Source of the DNA: Sphingomonas sp. SORGH_AS_0950
GTDB taxonomy: Bacteria > Pseudomonadota > Alphaproteobacteria > Sphingomonadales > Sphingomonadaceae
Assembly (NCBI RefSeq): GCF_030818415.1
Contig: NZ_JAUTAE010000001.1
Span: forward strand, 4,090,266 to 4,154,265
Direction of reading: 5' to 3'
Length of the DNA stretch: 64,000 bases
Shown: piece by piece, positions 36,667-44,969 of the stretch
Position numbering within the stretch: the first letter of the stretch is position 1
How the letters are laid out: every line of letters starts with the position of its first letter
The notes under the pieces: model-generated
Seen by the model: only the letters and a program-made list of their open reading frames with translations
The model's database searches: none
What the model was told of the DNA's origin: nothing
Translations under genes and position numbers: made by a program

Positions 36667-37620
36667 ATGAAACGTCTGATGTTGAACCGTGCCGGTCGTC
36701 CCGCAACCTCTCCCCTCCCGCAAGCGGGAGGGGGTGGGGGAGGGCTCCCCGGCTTGAAGCTGGCCCTGACCCTCGCCGCCGCCCTGTCCCTGTCCGGCTG
36801 CGTCGTCGCGGTCGGCAACACCAGTCCCGCCGCTCCCCCCCCGGCGGCGGCGAACCCCAAGCTCGCCGGGATGCAATATCTCTACGGCTCGGCCGAGGCG
36901 GACGCGATCTCGCGCCAGGCGTGGAACGCGCTCGTCACCTATGCCGCCGACCAGGTCCGCCGCCCCCCGCGCGACAGCGTGGTGCTCCAGGAGGGTGCGA
37001 CCCTCGACGATCCCCGGTTCCTGTCCTGTGCGGGCAAGCGCCCGGCGGCGGTGTTCGACGTCGACGAAACCGTCCTCCTGAACCTGGGTTTCGAGCAGGA
37101 CGATCTGACCGGCCGCGCCGACCGCGCCTTTCCCGGCCGCTGGAGCGCCTGGGAGAAAAGCGATGGCCGTGCCGTCCTGCCGACCCCCGGCGCGACGGCG
37201 GCGATTGCCGATCTGCGCGCGATGGGCGTGACCGTGATCTTCAACACCAACCGCGACGATGCGGCGGGCGCGGCGCGCGCGATCGATGCGGCGGGGCTGG
37301 GCCCGGCGGTGCATGGCGATACGCTGTTCGTGCGGACCGATACCGATACCGGCGACGGCAAGGACGCCCGGCGTCGACGGATCGCCGACCGCTATTGCGT
37401 GATCGCGATGGGCGGCGATCAACTGGGCGATTTCAGCGACTTGTTCAACGAAGCTGGCAGCGTGGCCCAGCGTCGCGCCCGTGCGGACGCCCCGCGCATC
37501 GCCGCCTTGTGGGGGCGCGGCTGGTTCGTCTTCCCGAACCCCGTCTATGGCAAGGCGCTGAAGGGTAGCGCGGACGACATCTTCCCCGCCGACCGGCGGT
37601 GGCACCCGATGGGAGAATAG
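36667..37620 (+). CDS. Lipoprotein acid phosphatase (HAD superfamily, class B/C-like)
   Basis: A 317-aa putative outer-membrane lipoprotein. The catalytic HAD motif is [14 protein letters not shown] with nucleophile Asp131. FNTNRDD is motif II-like, and [11 protein letters not shown] holds the acidic motif IV. The lipobox is LSLSGC with Cys45. Unusually the basic head of the signal peptide is interrupted by a Pro/Gly stretch ([16 protein letters not shown]) encoded by a REP-like repeat at 36709-36760, pushing the hydrophobic core to residues 30-44. A start within or after the repeat is possible. It lies between the two CoA-transferase subunit genes with almost no gaps. Confidence 0.75.
   Translation: MKRLMLNRAGRPATSPLPQAGGGGGGLPGLKLALTLAAALSLSGCVVAVGNTSPAAPPPAAANPKLAGMQYLYGSAEADAISRQAWNALVTYAADQVRRPPRDSVVLQEGATLDDPRFLSCAGKRPAAVFDVDETVLLNLGFEQDDLTGRADRAFPGRWSAWEKSDGRAVLPTPGATAAIADLRAMGVTVIFNTNRDDAAGAARAIDAAGLGPAVHGDTLFVRTDTDTGDGKDARRRRIADRYCVIAMGGDQLGDFSDLFNEAGSVAQRRARADAPRIAALWGRGWFVFPNPVYGKALKGSADDIFPADRRWHPMGE
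36709..36760. repeat. REP-like element inside the phosphatase signal peptide region
   Basis: CTCTCCCCTCCCGCAAGCGG followed by GAGGGGGTGGGGGAGGG forms a hairpin of the same type as the dispersed repeats elsewhere in the window. It is in frame and encodes roughly residues 14-29 of the lipoprotein precursor. Confidence 0.6.
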
Positions 37621-37622
37621 TG

Positions 37623-38258
37623 ATGGCCTGGACCCGTGACGAAATGGCTGCCCGTGCGGCCAAGGAACTGAAGGACGGCTTCTACGTCAATCTGGGCATC
37701 GGCATCCCGACACTGGTGGCCAATCATATCCCGCAAGGCGTTGAAGTGACGCTGCAATCTGAAAACGGGATGCTGGGCATCGGCCCCTTTCCCTATGACG
37801 ATGAGGTCGACCCGGACCTGATCAATGCGGGCAAGCAGACGATCAGCGAGCTGCCGCACTCGGTCTATTTCTCCTCCGCCGACAGTTTCGCGATGATCCG
37901 CGGCGGGCATATCGACCTGACCGTGCTGGGCGCGATGGAGGTGTCGGAGGGCGGCGACATCGCCAACTGGATGATCCCCGGCAAGATGATCAAGGGCATG
38001 GGCGGTGCGATGGATCTGGTCGCGGGCGTCAAGAAGATCATCGTCGTCATGGAGCATAATGCCAAGGACGGCAGCCCGAAATTCATCCCCGCCTGCACCC
38101 TGCCGCTGACCGGGCGCAATGTGGTGGACATGATCGTCACCGATCTGGCCGTCTTCCAGCGGCCTGACCATGACAGCGCCTTCCGCCTGATCGAGTGCGC
38201 GCCCGGCGTCACGGCGGACGAGATCGCCGCCAAGACGACGGCGAAGTTCGAACGCTGA
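37623..38258 (+). CDS. scoB: 3-oxoacid CoA-transferase subunit B
   Basis: A 211-aa beta subunit of the CoA-transferase. The catalytic glutamate is in [19 protein letters not shown] near residue 46, where it forms the glutamyl-CoA intermediate. [20 protein letters not shown] is the family signature. The ATG at 37623 follows the phosphatase stop by two bases. Its stop overlaps the GST start by one base, so the whole scoA-phosphatase-scoB-GST run is one operon. Confidence 0.93.
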   Translation: MAWTRDEMAARAAKELKDGFYVNLGIGIPTLVANHIPQGVEVTLQSENGMLGIGPFPYDDEVDPDLINAGKQTISELPHSVYFSSADSFAMIRGGHIDLTVLGAMEVSEGGDIANWMIPGKMIKGMGGAMDLVAGVKKIIVVMEHNAKDGSPKFIPACTLPLTGRNVVDMIVTDLAVFQRPDHDSAFRLIECAPGVTADEIAAKTTAKFER

Positions 38259-38947
38259 TGGCCTATACCCTCGTCACCGCGAACCGGAATTATTCGAGCT
38301 GGTCGCTGCGATCCTGGCTGCTGATGAAGGCGCTGGGGATCGGCTTTGCCGACCGCGTCGAGCCGTTCGCGGCGGCGGAGAATTACGAGGCGTTCCGCGC
38401 CTTTTCGCCGACCGGGCAGGTGCCGGTGCTGATCGATGGCGAGCGGATTGTGTGGGATTCGCTGGGCATCGCGCTTTACTTGGCCGAGCGGCATCCGGGG
38501 GTCTGGCCCGAGGACGAAGAGGCGCGCGGCTGGGCGATGAGCGCGGTCGCGGAGATGCATGGCGGCTTTGGTGCGCTGCGGTCCGAACGGACGATGAATG
38601 TCGGCGTGCGCGTAGACGCCAGGCCGCCATCGGCCCGACTCGATCGCGACGTCGCGCGGTTGATCGAATTATGGGGCGAGGGGCTTTCGCGTTTTGGTGG
38701 CCCCTGGCTGGCTGGCGAGCGGTTTTCGGCGGTCGACGCCTTCTATGCGCCCGTGGCGTTCCGGGTGCGAACTTATGGGATCGACGTCGGCGTGGTGGGG
38801 GCCGCTTGGGTGGAGACGATCCTGGCGCATCCGGCGATGCTCGACTGGGAGGCGCAGGCGCTGGCGGAGACGTGGCGCGATCCGGATCATGAGATCGAGC
38901 TGGCCGAGTACGGCGCGGTGACGGCGGATTATCGCGCGCAAGGATAG
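38258..38947 (+). CDS. Glutathione S-transferase family protein
   Basis: A 229-aa protein with an N-terminal thioredoxin-fold domain (NYSSWSLRSWLLMKALGIGF, with the catalytic-site Ser in SSWS) and a cis-Pro block TGQVPVLIDGERIVWDSLGI, followed by an all-helical C-terminal domain. The YSSWSLR start is typical of a bacterial subgroup whose substrate is unknown. Last gene of the CoA-transferase operon. Confidence 0.85.
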   Translation: MAYTLVTANRNYSSWSLRSWLLMKALGIGFADRVEPFAAAENYEAFRAFSPTGQVPVLIDGERIVWDSLGIALYLAERHPGVWPEDEEARGWAMSAVAEMHGGFGALRSERTMNVGVRVDARPPSARLDRDVARLIELWGEGLSRFGGPWLAGERFSAVDAFYAPVAFRVRTYGIDVGVVGAAWVETILAHPAMLDWEAQALAETWRDPDHEIELAEYGAVTADYRAQG

Positions 38948-38955
38948 GGGGTGGG

Positions 38956-39044
38956 CGTGGCCTTCGACTTCGCTCAGGCTGAACGGCGGTGGTGGACGGC
39001 CTATTCCCTCGCTCCGTTCGGCCTGAGCGAAGTCGAAGGCCACG
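38956..39044. repeat. Long inverted repeat, sphingomonad-type dispersed hairpin
   Basis: Two 31-base arms (38956-38986 and 39014-39044) are complementary with one mismatch, separated by 27 bases. The arm core is CTTCGACTTCGCTCAGGC. A diverged relative occurs at 56931-57013. It lies between the GST and leuC and may act as a terminator-like structure or be a mobile miniature repeat. Confidence 0.8.
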
Positions 39045-39123
39045 GGAATCCGCACCCAAAAGCGAAATAACATTGCGCCACACCTTTGCGTCGCGCATCT
39101 TTTCGGATAACAGCGCCCGCATC

Positions 39124-40593
39124 ATGGCCCAACGACCCCAGACTCTGTACGAGAAGATCTGGGCCGCGCACGTTGTCGAACGGCGGCCCGATGGCACCTG
39201 CCTCATCTATATCGACCGCCACCTCGTCCATGAGGTGACGAGCCCGCAGGCCTTTGAGGGGCTACGCGCGGCCGGTCGCAAGGTCCGCCGTCCCGAACTG
39301 ACGCTGGCGGTGCCCGACCATAATCTGCCGACCACGCCCCGGCTGGACGCGGCGGGACGGCTGCTGCCCATCGCTGATCCCGAAAGCGCGCAGCAGCTCG
39401 ACGCCTTGCGCCGGAACACCGCCGAATTCGGCGTCGACTATATCGATGCGACGGCGGCGGCGCAGGGCATCGTCCATGTCGTCGGCCCCGAACAGGGCTT
39501 CACCCTGCCGGGCACCACGCTGGTCTGCGGCGACAGCCACACCTCGGCGCATGGCGCGCTGGGCGCGCTGGCCTTCGGCATCGGCACGTCGGAGGTCGAG
39601 CATGTGCTGGCGACCCAGACGCTGCTCCTGTCGCCGTCCAAGACGATGGAGATCCGCGTCGACGGCGTGCTGGGCCATGGCGTGTCGGCCAAGGACGTGG
39701 TGCTCGCGATCATCGGCAAGATCGGCGCGGCGGGCGGCACCGGCCATGTCATCGAATTCACCGGCAGCGTGATCCGCAACCTGTCGGTCGAGGGTCGCCT
39801 GACCATCGCCAACATGTCGATCGAGGGCGGTGCGCGCGCCGGCCTTATTGCGCCGGACGAGACGACCTTCGCCTATCTGAAGGGCCGCCCCATGGCGCCG
39901 CAGGGTGCGGAGTGGGACAAGGCGGTCGCCTGGTGGCGGACGCTGCCCAGCGATCCGGGCGCGGTGTACGACAAGGTCGTGACGCTCGATGCCGCCGACA
40001 TCGCCCCCAATCTGACCTGGGGCACCAGCCCCGAGGATGTGGTGCCGATCACCGGCGTGGTCCCCGATCCCGACAGCTTCGCCGACCCGTCCAAGCGGGC
40101 GGCGGCGCGCAAGTCGCTGGACTATATGGGGCTGGAGCCGGGCACCGCGATGCAGGACGTGGCGATCCAGCATGTCTTCATCGGCAGCTGCACCAACAGC
40201 CGGATCGAGGATCTTCGCGCCGCCGCCGCCGTGGCGCGCGACCGCCGCGTGGCGGACGGGGTGCGCGCGCTGGTCGTGCCGGGATCGGGGCTGGTCAAGC
40301 GCCAGGCCGAGGCCGAGGGGCTGGACCGCGTCTTCGTCCAGGCGGGCTTCGAATGGCGTGAGCCGGGCTGTTCGATGTGCCTGGCGATGAACCCCGACAA
40401 GGTGCCGCCGGGCGAGCGTTGTGCCTCGACCTCCAATCGCAATTTCGTCGGGCGGCAGGGGCCGGGTGCGCGGACGCATCTGCTTTCCCCGGCGATGGCC
40501 GCCGCAGCGGCCGTGACCGGGCGCCTTTCCGATGTTAGAGCGTTGATGCCGCACGAGGACGGTGAAGAGAACAGGGGAGTGACGGCAGCATGA
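39124..40593 (+). CDS. leuC: 3-isopropylmalate dehydratase large subunit
   Basis: A 489-aa aconitase-family subunit that isomerises isopropylmalate in leucine synthesis. The [4Fe-4S] ligands are the Cys in [14 protein letters not shown] and the two in [12 protein letters not shown]. The substrate block [20 protein letters not shown] is intact. [18 protein letters not shown] is a standard N-terminus, supporting the ATG at 39124. A 35-aa gene overlaps its stop before leuD. Confidence 0.96.
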   Translation: MAQRPQTLYEKIWAAHVVERRPDGTCLIYIDRHLVHEVTSPQAFEGLRAAGRKVRRPELTLAVPDHNLPTTPRLDAAGRLLPIADPESAQQLDALRRNTAEFGVDYIDATAAAQGIVHVVGPEQGFTLPGTTLVCGDSHTSAHGALGALAFGIGTSEVEHVLATQTLLLSPSKTMEIRVDGVLGHGVSAKDVVLAIIGKIGAAGGTGHVIEFTGSVIRNLSVEGRLTIANMSIEGGARAGLIAPDETTFAYLKGRPMAPQGAEWDKAVAWWRTLPSDPGAVYDKVVTLDAADIAPNLTWGTSPEDVVPITGVVPDPDSFADPSKRAAARKSLDYMGLEPGTAMQDVAIQHVFIGSCTNSRIEDLRAAAAVARDRRVADGVRALVVPGSGLVKRQAEAEGLDRVFVQAGFEWREPGCSMCLAMNPDKVPPGERCASTSNRNFVGRQGPGARTHLLSPAMAAAAAVTGRLSDVRALMPHEDGEENRGVTAA

Positions 40594-40697
40594 AACATGT
40601 ACTGGTGATGCTGGTGACCGGCGCGGTGCTGTGCGGCGCGGCCGCCTATGCCGCCGGGGTGGCCTCCAAGCCCGCCACCGCCGAACAACGCCGCTGA
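40590..40697 (+). CDS. Tiny membrane or exported peptide between leuC and leuD
   Basis: A 35-aa frame, [20 protein letters not shown], continuing [15 protein letters not shown]. The start overlaps the leuC stop as ATGA, and GGGGAG upstream at 40574-40579 is a usable ribosome binding site. The product is one hydrophobic helix with a small polar tail. Translation is inferred from coupling; function unknown. Confidence 0.5.
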   Translation: MKHVLVMLVTGAVLCGAAAYAAGVASKPATAEQRR

Positions 40698-40751
40698 CGC
40701 CTGGCCCCGCATGCGTTGCGGGGCGGAACCGGCGATGAACAGGACTATCGC

Positions 40752-41372
40752 ATGAATCCGGTTACGACCGTATCCGGCACCGCCTATCCCTGGGGTGCCA
40801 AGAATATCGACACCGACGTCATCATCCCCGCGCACTGGTTGAAGACGATCAGCCGGGCGGGGCTGGGGCGCGGCGCGTTCGAGACGGTGCGCGCACAGCC
40901 CGGCAATATCTTCGACGATCCGCGCTATGCCGGAGCGCCGATCCTGATCGCGGGCGACAATTTCGGGTGCGGCTCCAGCCGCGAACATGCCGCCTGGGCG
41001 CTGGCCGACATGGGAATCCGCGCGGTCATCGCGCCCAGCTTCTCCGACATCTTCTCGGGCAATGCGTTCAAGAACGGCATCGTCCCCGTCGTCCTGCCGC
41101 AGGAAGCGGTCGACCGGCTGGTCGAGGTGGCGCAGGATCAGCCCATCACGGTCGATCTGGAAACCATGAGCGTCACCACGCCCTTTCAGGATCGCTTTCC
41201 CTTCGAGCTGGATCCGTTCCGCCGCGAATGCCTGATGAACGGCCTCGACGAAATCGGCCTCACCCTGGCGCGGGACAGTGCGATCGACGCGTTCGAGGGC
41301 GAAATGGCGCAGGGACGCCCCTGGATCGAGGGGCGTCGCCGTTTGCCGCCCGAAGCGACGCCGATCGCCTGA
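40752..41372 (+). CDS. leuD: 3-isopropylmalate dehydratase small subunit
   Basis: A 206-aa swivelling-domain partner of Leu[21 protein letters not shown] and [20 protein letters not shown] are the family signatures, the latter forming the substrate-binding loop. Length is normal. It lies 55 bases after the tiny gene that follows leuC, so the three are probably co-transcribed. leuB is not in the window. Confidence 0.95.
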   Translation: MNPVTTVSGTAYPWGAKNIDTDVIIPAHWLKTISRAGLGRGAFETVRAQPGNIFDDPRYAGAPILIAGDNFGCGSSREHAAWALADMGIRAVIAPSFSDIFSGNAFKNGIVPVVLPQEAVDRLVEVAQDQPITVDLETMSVTTPFQDRFPFELDPFRRECLMNGLDEIGLTLARDSAIDAFEGEMAQGRPWIEGRRRLPPEATPIA

Positions 41373-41423
41373 CGCGCATGCCGCGACCCTCGCGGGTCGT
41401 GGCGTCGCTCGGTGACGGGTCGG

Positions 41424-41558
41424 TCAGGCCAGGGCGAGTATGACGGCGGCGATGGCCGCCCATAGCGCCAGGGCGCCGATCATGCCGTTGATGATCCCCT
41501 CGATCGCCGGGGCGTTGGGGTATGCGGCAACGGGCGGCCGGGACAGGGGCGCGCGCAT
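41424..41558 (-). CDS. Small membrane protein, 44 aa
   Basis: A 44-aa frame on the minus strand: a Pro-rich head (MRAPLSRPPVAAYPNAPAIE) and one hydrophobic helix (GALALWAAIAAVILALA). AGGAGAG lies just before the start. It converges on leuD. No family recognised. The 250 bases between its start and the next plus-strand gene hold no other supported gene. Confidence 0.5.
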   Translation of the reverse strand: MRAPLSRPPVAAYPNAPAIEGIINGMIGALALWAAIAAVILALA

Positions 41559-41807
41559 CGGACTCTCCTCATCCTAGGCGTCGCGATCCGGGTTCGGAGG
41601 CGATCGCCGATCTCCGTCGGAGGCGACTGTTCGGGCGTCGCCATCCTTATGTTTATGTGTCATGAACATTACGCACGAACGGGCGCGGCTGTTCCTCGGT
41701 TCGGCGCGACAATCGGGCGCCGTTTCGGATCGGTTGCGCGCCGGCGCGGCGGTGCCTATCTCGGGGCCTTGGATCAGTGCCCCGAGGGGCAGGGGGATGG
41801 CGGACCG

Positions 41808-42131
41808 ATGGACAGTTTTGACGAACGCAGGCGCGGGTTGGAGGCCGGGTTCGTGGCGGATCAGGAGATGATGTTCCGAATCACCGCGCGCCGCAACAGG
41901 CTGGTCGCGCAATGGGCGGCGGAGCGGATGAAGCTGACGCCCGCCGAGACCGACGCCTATGCCAAGGCGGTGGTCCAGGCCGATTTCGAGGAGGCCAGTG
42001 ACGAGGACGTGATCCGCAAGCTGCTGGGCGACCTGACCGCTGCCGGGATCGATGTCGAGGAAGCCGAGGTCCGCCGCGCGCTGGACGAACAGCAGGTCGA
42101 GGCGCGCCGCCAATTGATGGAAAGCCGCTGA
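41808..42131 (+). CDS. DUF1476 protein, ATP synthase inhibitor subunit zeta
   Basis: A 107-aa helical protein (MDSFDERRRGLEAGFVADQE) of the DUF1476 family. The Paracoccus member is the zeta subunit that binds F1-ATPase through its N-terminal helix and blocks ATP hydrolysis. The N-terminal FDERRRGLEAGFVADQE is well conserved here. It is followed after one base by a BolA gene and then a monothiol glutaredoxin, a common alphaproteobacterial arrangement. The ATG at 41808 was preferred over upstream starts. Confidence 0.8.
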   Translation: MDSFDERRRGLEAGFVADQEMMFRITARRNRLVAQWAAERMKLTPAETDAYAKAVVQADFEEASDEDVIRKLLGDLTAAGIDVEEAEVRRALDEQQVEARRQLMESR

Positions 42132-42132
42132 C

Positions 42133-42384
42133 ATGCCGATGGCCGCCGACGATATCGCTGCGATGATCCGCACCGCCATTCCCGATGCCGAAGTCCAGAT
42201 CACCGATCTGGCTGGGGACGGCGACCATTATGCCGCGCATGTCGTGGCCGCCAGCTTTGCGGGGATGAGCCGGGTTGCGCGGACCCGCGCCGTCTATGCC
42301 GCGCTGGGCGGGCGCATGGGGGGCGAACTCCACGCACTGCAACTGACCACCGCGGTTCCGGCGGGTGCCGAACCGACCGCCTGA
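42133..42384 (+). CDS. bolA: BolA family protein
   Basis: An 83-aa class-II KH-like protein. AHVVAASFAGMSRVARTRAV aligns with the conserved core around the helix-turn, and LHALQLTT with the final conserved His strand. BolA proteins pair with CGFS glutaredoxins to bind and pass [2Fe-2S] clusters; the glutaredoxin is the next gene. Confidence 0.88.
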   Translation: MPMAADDIAAMIRTAIPDAEVQITDLAGDGDHYAAHVVAASFAGMSRVARTRAVYAALGGRMGGELHALQLTTAVPAGAEPTA

Positions 42385-42415
42385 CCCTTTTCGATTTCAT
42401 TCAGGAACGACCGAT

Positions 42416-42739
42416 ATGACCGATGACACGAATGCGCGGATCGATGCGCTGGTAAAGGACAATGCCGTCCTGCTGTTCATGAAGGGCACGCCCCTTTTCC
42501 CGCAATGCGGCTTTTCCAGCCGCGCGGTGGCGATCCTCAACCATCTCGACGTGCCGTTCGAGAGCGTCGACGTGCTCCAGGACCAGGGCATCCGCCAGGG
42601 GATCAAGGCCTATTCGGATTGGCCGACCATTCCCCAGCTCTACGTCAAGGGCGAGTTCGTCGGCGGTTCGGACATCATGATGGAGATGTACGAAAGCGGC
42701 GAGCTGGCCGAGCTGGTCCAGGACGTAAAGTCGGCCTGA
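42416..42739 (+). CDS. grxD: Monothiol glutaredoxin (Grx4 type)
   Basis: A 107-aa protein with the CGFS active site at residues 31-34 (FPQCGFSSRAVAIL), the cis-Pro block WPTIPQLYVKGEFVGGSDI and normal length. It carries [2Fe-2S] clusters for iron-sulfur assembly and iron sensing, together with the BolA protein encoded upstream. AGGAA precedes the ATG at 42416. A strong terminator follows. Confidence 0.95.
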   Translation: MTDDTNARIDALVKDNAVLLFMKGTPLFPQCGFSSRAVAILNHLDVPFESVDVLQDQGIRQGIKAYSDWPTIPQLYVKGEFVGGSDIMMEMYESGELAELVQDVKSA

Positions 42740-42766
42740 TCGTCGACCTTTACGGGCGCAAGAAGA

Positions 42767-42798
42767 GGAGGCCGGGTTTCGATCCGGCCTCCTTTTTT
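42767..42798 (+). terminator. Intrinsic terminator after grxD
   Basis: GGAGGCCGG and CCGGCCTCC form a perfect 9-bp stem followed by TTTTTT; it ends the zeta-inhibitor/BolA/glutaredoxin transcript. Confidence 0.92.
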
Positions 42799-42840
42799 GT
42801 GGCAATCATCTCCCATCTCCAAGACCAAGCGATCGAACCC

Positions 42841-42887
42841 CATTGACTACACCTGTAATCGGCGTACGATTACGAGCGTAGTCAATG
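42841..42887 (+). promoter_or_regulatory. Large palindromic operator and promoter of the BlaI/M56 pair
   Basis: CATTGACTAC (42841-42850) and GTAGTCAATG (42878-42887) are perfect inverted arms, and TAATCG/CGATTA form an inner pair about the same centre. Each half is itself a dyad of the type GACTAC-N4-GTARTC, the left one containing TACACCTGTA, which is the BlaI/MecI TACA/TGTA box. TTGACT (42843) and TACGAT (42865) at 16-bp spacing give a promoter inside the operator. Autorepression by the following gene is expected. Confidence 0.75.
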
Positions 42888-42900
42888 AAGGGGCGAGTCG

Positions 42901-43269
42901 ATGGCCGAGCGTATCAGCGATGCCGAACATGCGGTGATGGAGGTCCTGTGGGAGGACTCGCCGCTGACCGCGCAGGATGTTGCCGAGCGGGTCGATCCCG
43001 AACGCGGCTGGACCACCAACACCGTCAAGACGCTGCTCGGCCGTCTTCTCGCCAAGGAAGCGATCGCGCATGAGGAGCAGGGGCGGCGCTATCTCTATCG
43101 CCCGCTGGTGGCGCGTGACGATTATGTCGTGGGCGAGTCCCGCCGCCTGATCGACCGGCTGTTCGGCGGCCGCCTGACCCCGCTGGTCGCGCATCTGGCC
43201 GAGCGCGACGAACTGACCGCGCAGGACATTTCCGAGATCGAGGCGCTGCTCAAGGAGCTGAAGGCGTGA
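42901..43269 (+). CDS. BlaI/MecI/CopY family repressor
   Basis: A 122-aa winged-helix repressor. The DNA-binding half reads SDAEHAVMEVLWEDSPLTAQ and RGWTTNTVKTLLGRLLAKEA; the C-terminal helices dimerise. Such repressors leave DNA after cleavage by a partner M56 protease, here encoded next with a four-base overlap. The palindromic operator just upstream supports autoregulation. What signal and which other genes it controls is not evident; no beta-lactamase is adjacent. Confidence 0.9.
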   Translation: MAERISDAEHAVMEVLWEDSPLTAQDVAERVDPERGWTTNTVKTLLGRLLAKEAIAHEEQGRRYLYRPLVARDDYVVGESRRLIDRLFGGRLTPLVAHLAERDELTAQDISEIEALLKELKA

Positions 43270-44879
43270 GCGGCGCGCAACTGGGCTGGGCGGTGGAGGC
43301 GATGATCGCCTCTGCCCTGCTGATGGGGCTGGTGCTGCTGGCGCGGGGCCATGTCCGCCGGGCCTTCGGGCCGCAGGTCGCTTATGCGCTCTGGGCGCTG
43401 CCGCTGCTCCGGCTGGTCCTGCCCCCGCTGCCGCGCGGCCTTTCGGAACAGGCCACCCCGCCTCTCGCGGCGGCCAGCGAACGCTTCACCGCCTATGTCA
43501 TGGTGCCGATGGCCGAGCAGCTGCCCGCGCCGCTCGCCGCGCCCAGCCTCTGGCCGATGGTGGCGCAGGCGGTGGCACTGGTCTGGATCGTCGGGGCGGG
43601 GGGCTTTCTGGGGTTCCAGCTCCTGCGCCATTGGCGGTTCCGCACGCGGTTGCTCGCGACGGCGGAGACGCTGGACGCGGTCAAGGGCGTGCGCGTGGTC
43701 GCCAGCGACGGCGCGCCGGGGCCGCTCGCCTTCGGGATCTGGCACCGCTATGTCGCCTTTCCGCGCGATTTCGCCGAGCGTTACGACGCCGACGAGCGCG
43801 ACCTGGCGCTGGCGCATGAGCTGGGCCACCATGCGCGCGGCGATCTGATCGCCAACTGGATCGCGCTGGGCGTGCTGGCGCTCCACTGGTTCAACCCGCT
43901 GGCGTGGCGGGCCTTCCACGCCTTTCGTGCCGATCAGGAACTGGCCAACGACGCACGTGTCCTGAAGGGGCGCAGCCGCGCCGACCGGCATGTCTATGCC
44001 TGCGCCATCGTGAAGGCCGCGCATGGCCGCGCGCTGTCGGGCGCCTGTCACCTGCACACCATCGAGGATCTGAAAGGGAGGCTGAAGATGTTGACCACTT
44101 CTCCGACTTCGCGTCGCCAGCTGGTGGCGGGTGGGGCCAGCGTATCGCTGCTCGTGCTGGCGGGGCTGGGCCTGACGGCATCGGGCACCCCGGCGGCGGC
44201 GGCACTGACCGAGCGGGTCGAGCGGACCATCGGCGTCGACCTGACCAGCACGGCGGCGGTCCTGCCCGCGGTCGCTCAGACGGCACCCGAATTGTCCGAC
44301 CCGCCCACCGCGCCGTCCGCGCCGATCGCCCCGGTGGTGACCGCCAGGCCCGCAGTCGCCATCGCGGCGACCCCGCCCGCGCCGCCCGCCATTCCCGCCG
44401 TGCCAACCACCTCGCCGGCCGTCGAAGCGCCCGCCGCGCCCCAGGCCCCGGCCGTGCCGCGCATCCGCGTCGTCACCTTGCGCAACGGGCACAAGGTCCG
44501 GATTTTCGACCGCAACGCTGTCGTCCCGATGGTGCCGATGCCCCCGATGCCGATCGTCCAGTCGCGCAGCTGCGGCACGAGCGGCAGCGACAGCCGGACC
44601 AGCTATACCACCGTCGACGGCGAGACCCGGCGGCAGGTCACGATCATCTGCACCGACCGGATCGAGCAATCCGCGCGCCTGGCGTCGCTGTCCGCCCTGA
44701 ACGCCCAACGTTCGGCCCAGACCAACATGCGGATCGCGCTCGCCAGCATCGAGAGCGCCCGCGCCTCGATCAATCGTGACCGCAACCTGTCCGAAGACGC
44801 CCGGCGCGATGCCCTGAAGGGGCTGAACGAGGCGACGGCGGAGCTCAAGGCCGAAATGGCGGACCGCGACGCGGATTGA
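43266..44879 (+). CDS. M56 family membrane metalloprotease (BlaR1-like)
   Basis: A 537-aa protein. Transmembrane helices cover about residues 8-26, 35-55 and 98-120. The zinc site is HELGHH at residues 184-189 followed by a Glu-containing block (DQELANDARVL). After one more helix near residue 290 the periplasmic part is a long Ala/Pro-rich linker and a C-terminal helical region, not a penicillin-binding sensor domain as in BlaR1. The target is probably the BlaI-type repressor encoded upstream; the sensed signal is unknown, with envelope stress a guess. Confidence 0.85.
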   Translation: MSGAQLGWAVEAMIASALLMGLVLLARGHVRRAFGPQVAYALWALPLLRLVLPPLPRGLSEQATPPLAAASERFTAYVMVPMAEQLPAPLAAPSLWPMVAQAVALVWIVGAGGFLGFQLLRHWRFRTRLLATAETLDAVKGVRVVASDGAPGPLAFGIWHRYVAFPRDFAERYDADERDLALAHELGHHARGDLIANWIALGVLALHWFNPLAWRAFHAFRADQELANDARVLKGRSRADRHVYACAIVKAAHGRALSGACHLHTIEDLKGRLKMLTTSPTSRRQLVAGGASVSLLVLAGLGLTASGTPAAAALTERVERTIGVDLTSTAAVLPAVAQTAPELSDPPTAPSAPIAPVVTARPAVAIAATPPAPPAIPAVPTTSPAVEAPAAPQAPAVPRIRVVTLRNGHKVRIFDRNAVVPMVPMPPMPIVQSRSCGTSGSDSRTSYTTVDGETRRQVTIICTDRIEQSARLASLSALNAQRSAQTNMRIALASIESARASINRDRNLSEDARRDALKGLNEATAELKAEMADRDAD

Positions 44880-44904
44880 TCCGTCCCGACTTTACCCCCC
44901 TCGA

Positions 44905-44942
44905 CCCCTGTGCCCGGTCAATGGGTACAGGGGTTGCTCTTT
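44905..44942 (+). terminator. Terminator-like hairpin after the M56 gene
   Basis: CCCCTGTGCCC and GGGTACAGGGG pair around a short loop with one mismatch, followed by TTGCTCTTT. The poor T-tract makes it moderate. Confidence 0.5.
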
Positions 44943-44969
44943 ATCGGCGGCTTGCCCACATGATGCGGG

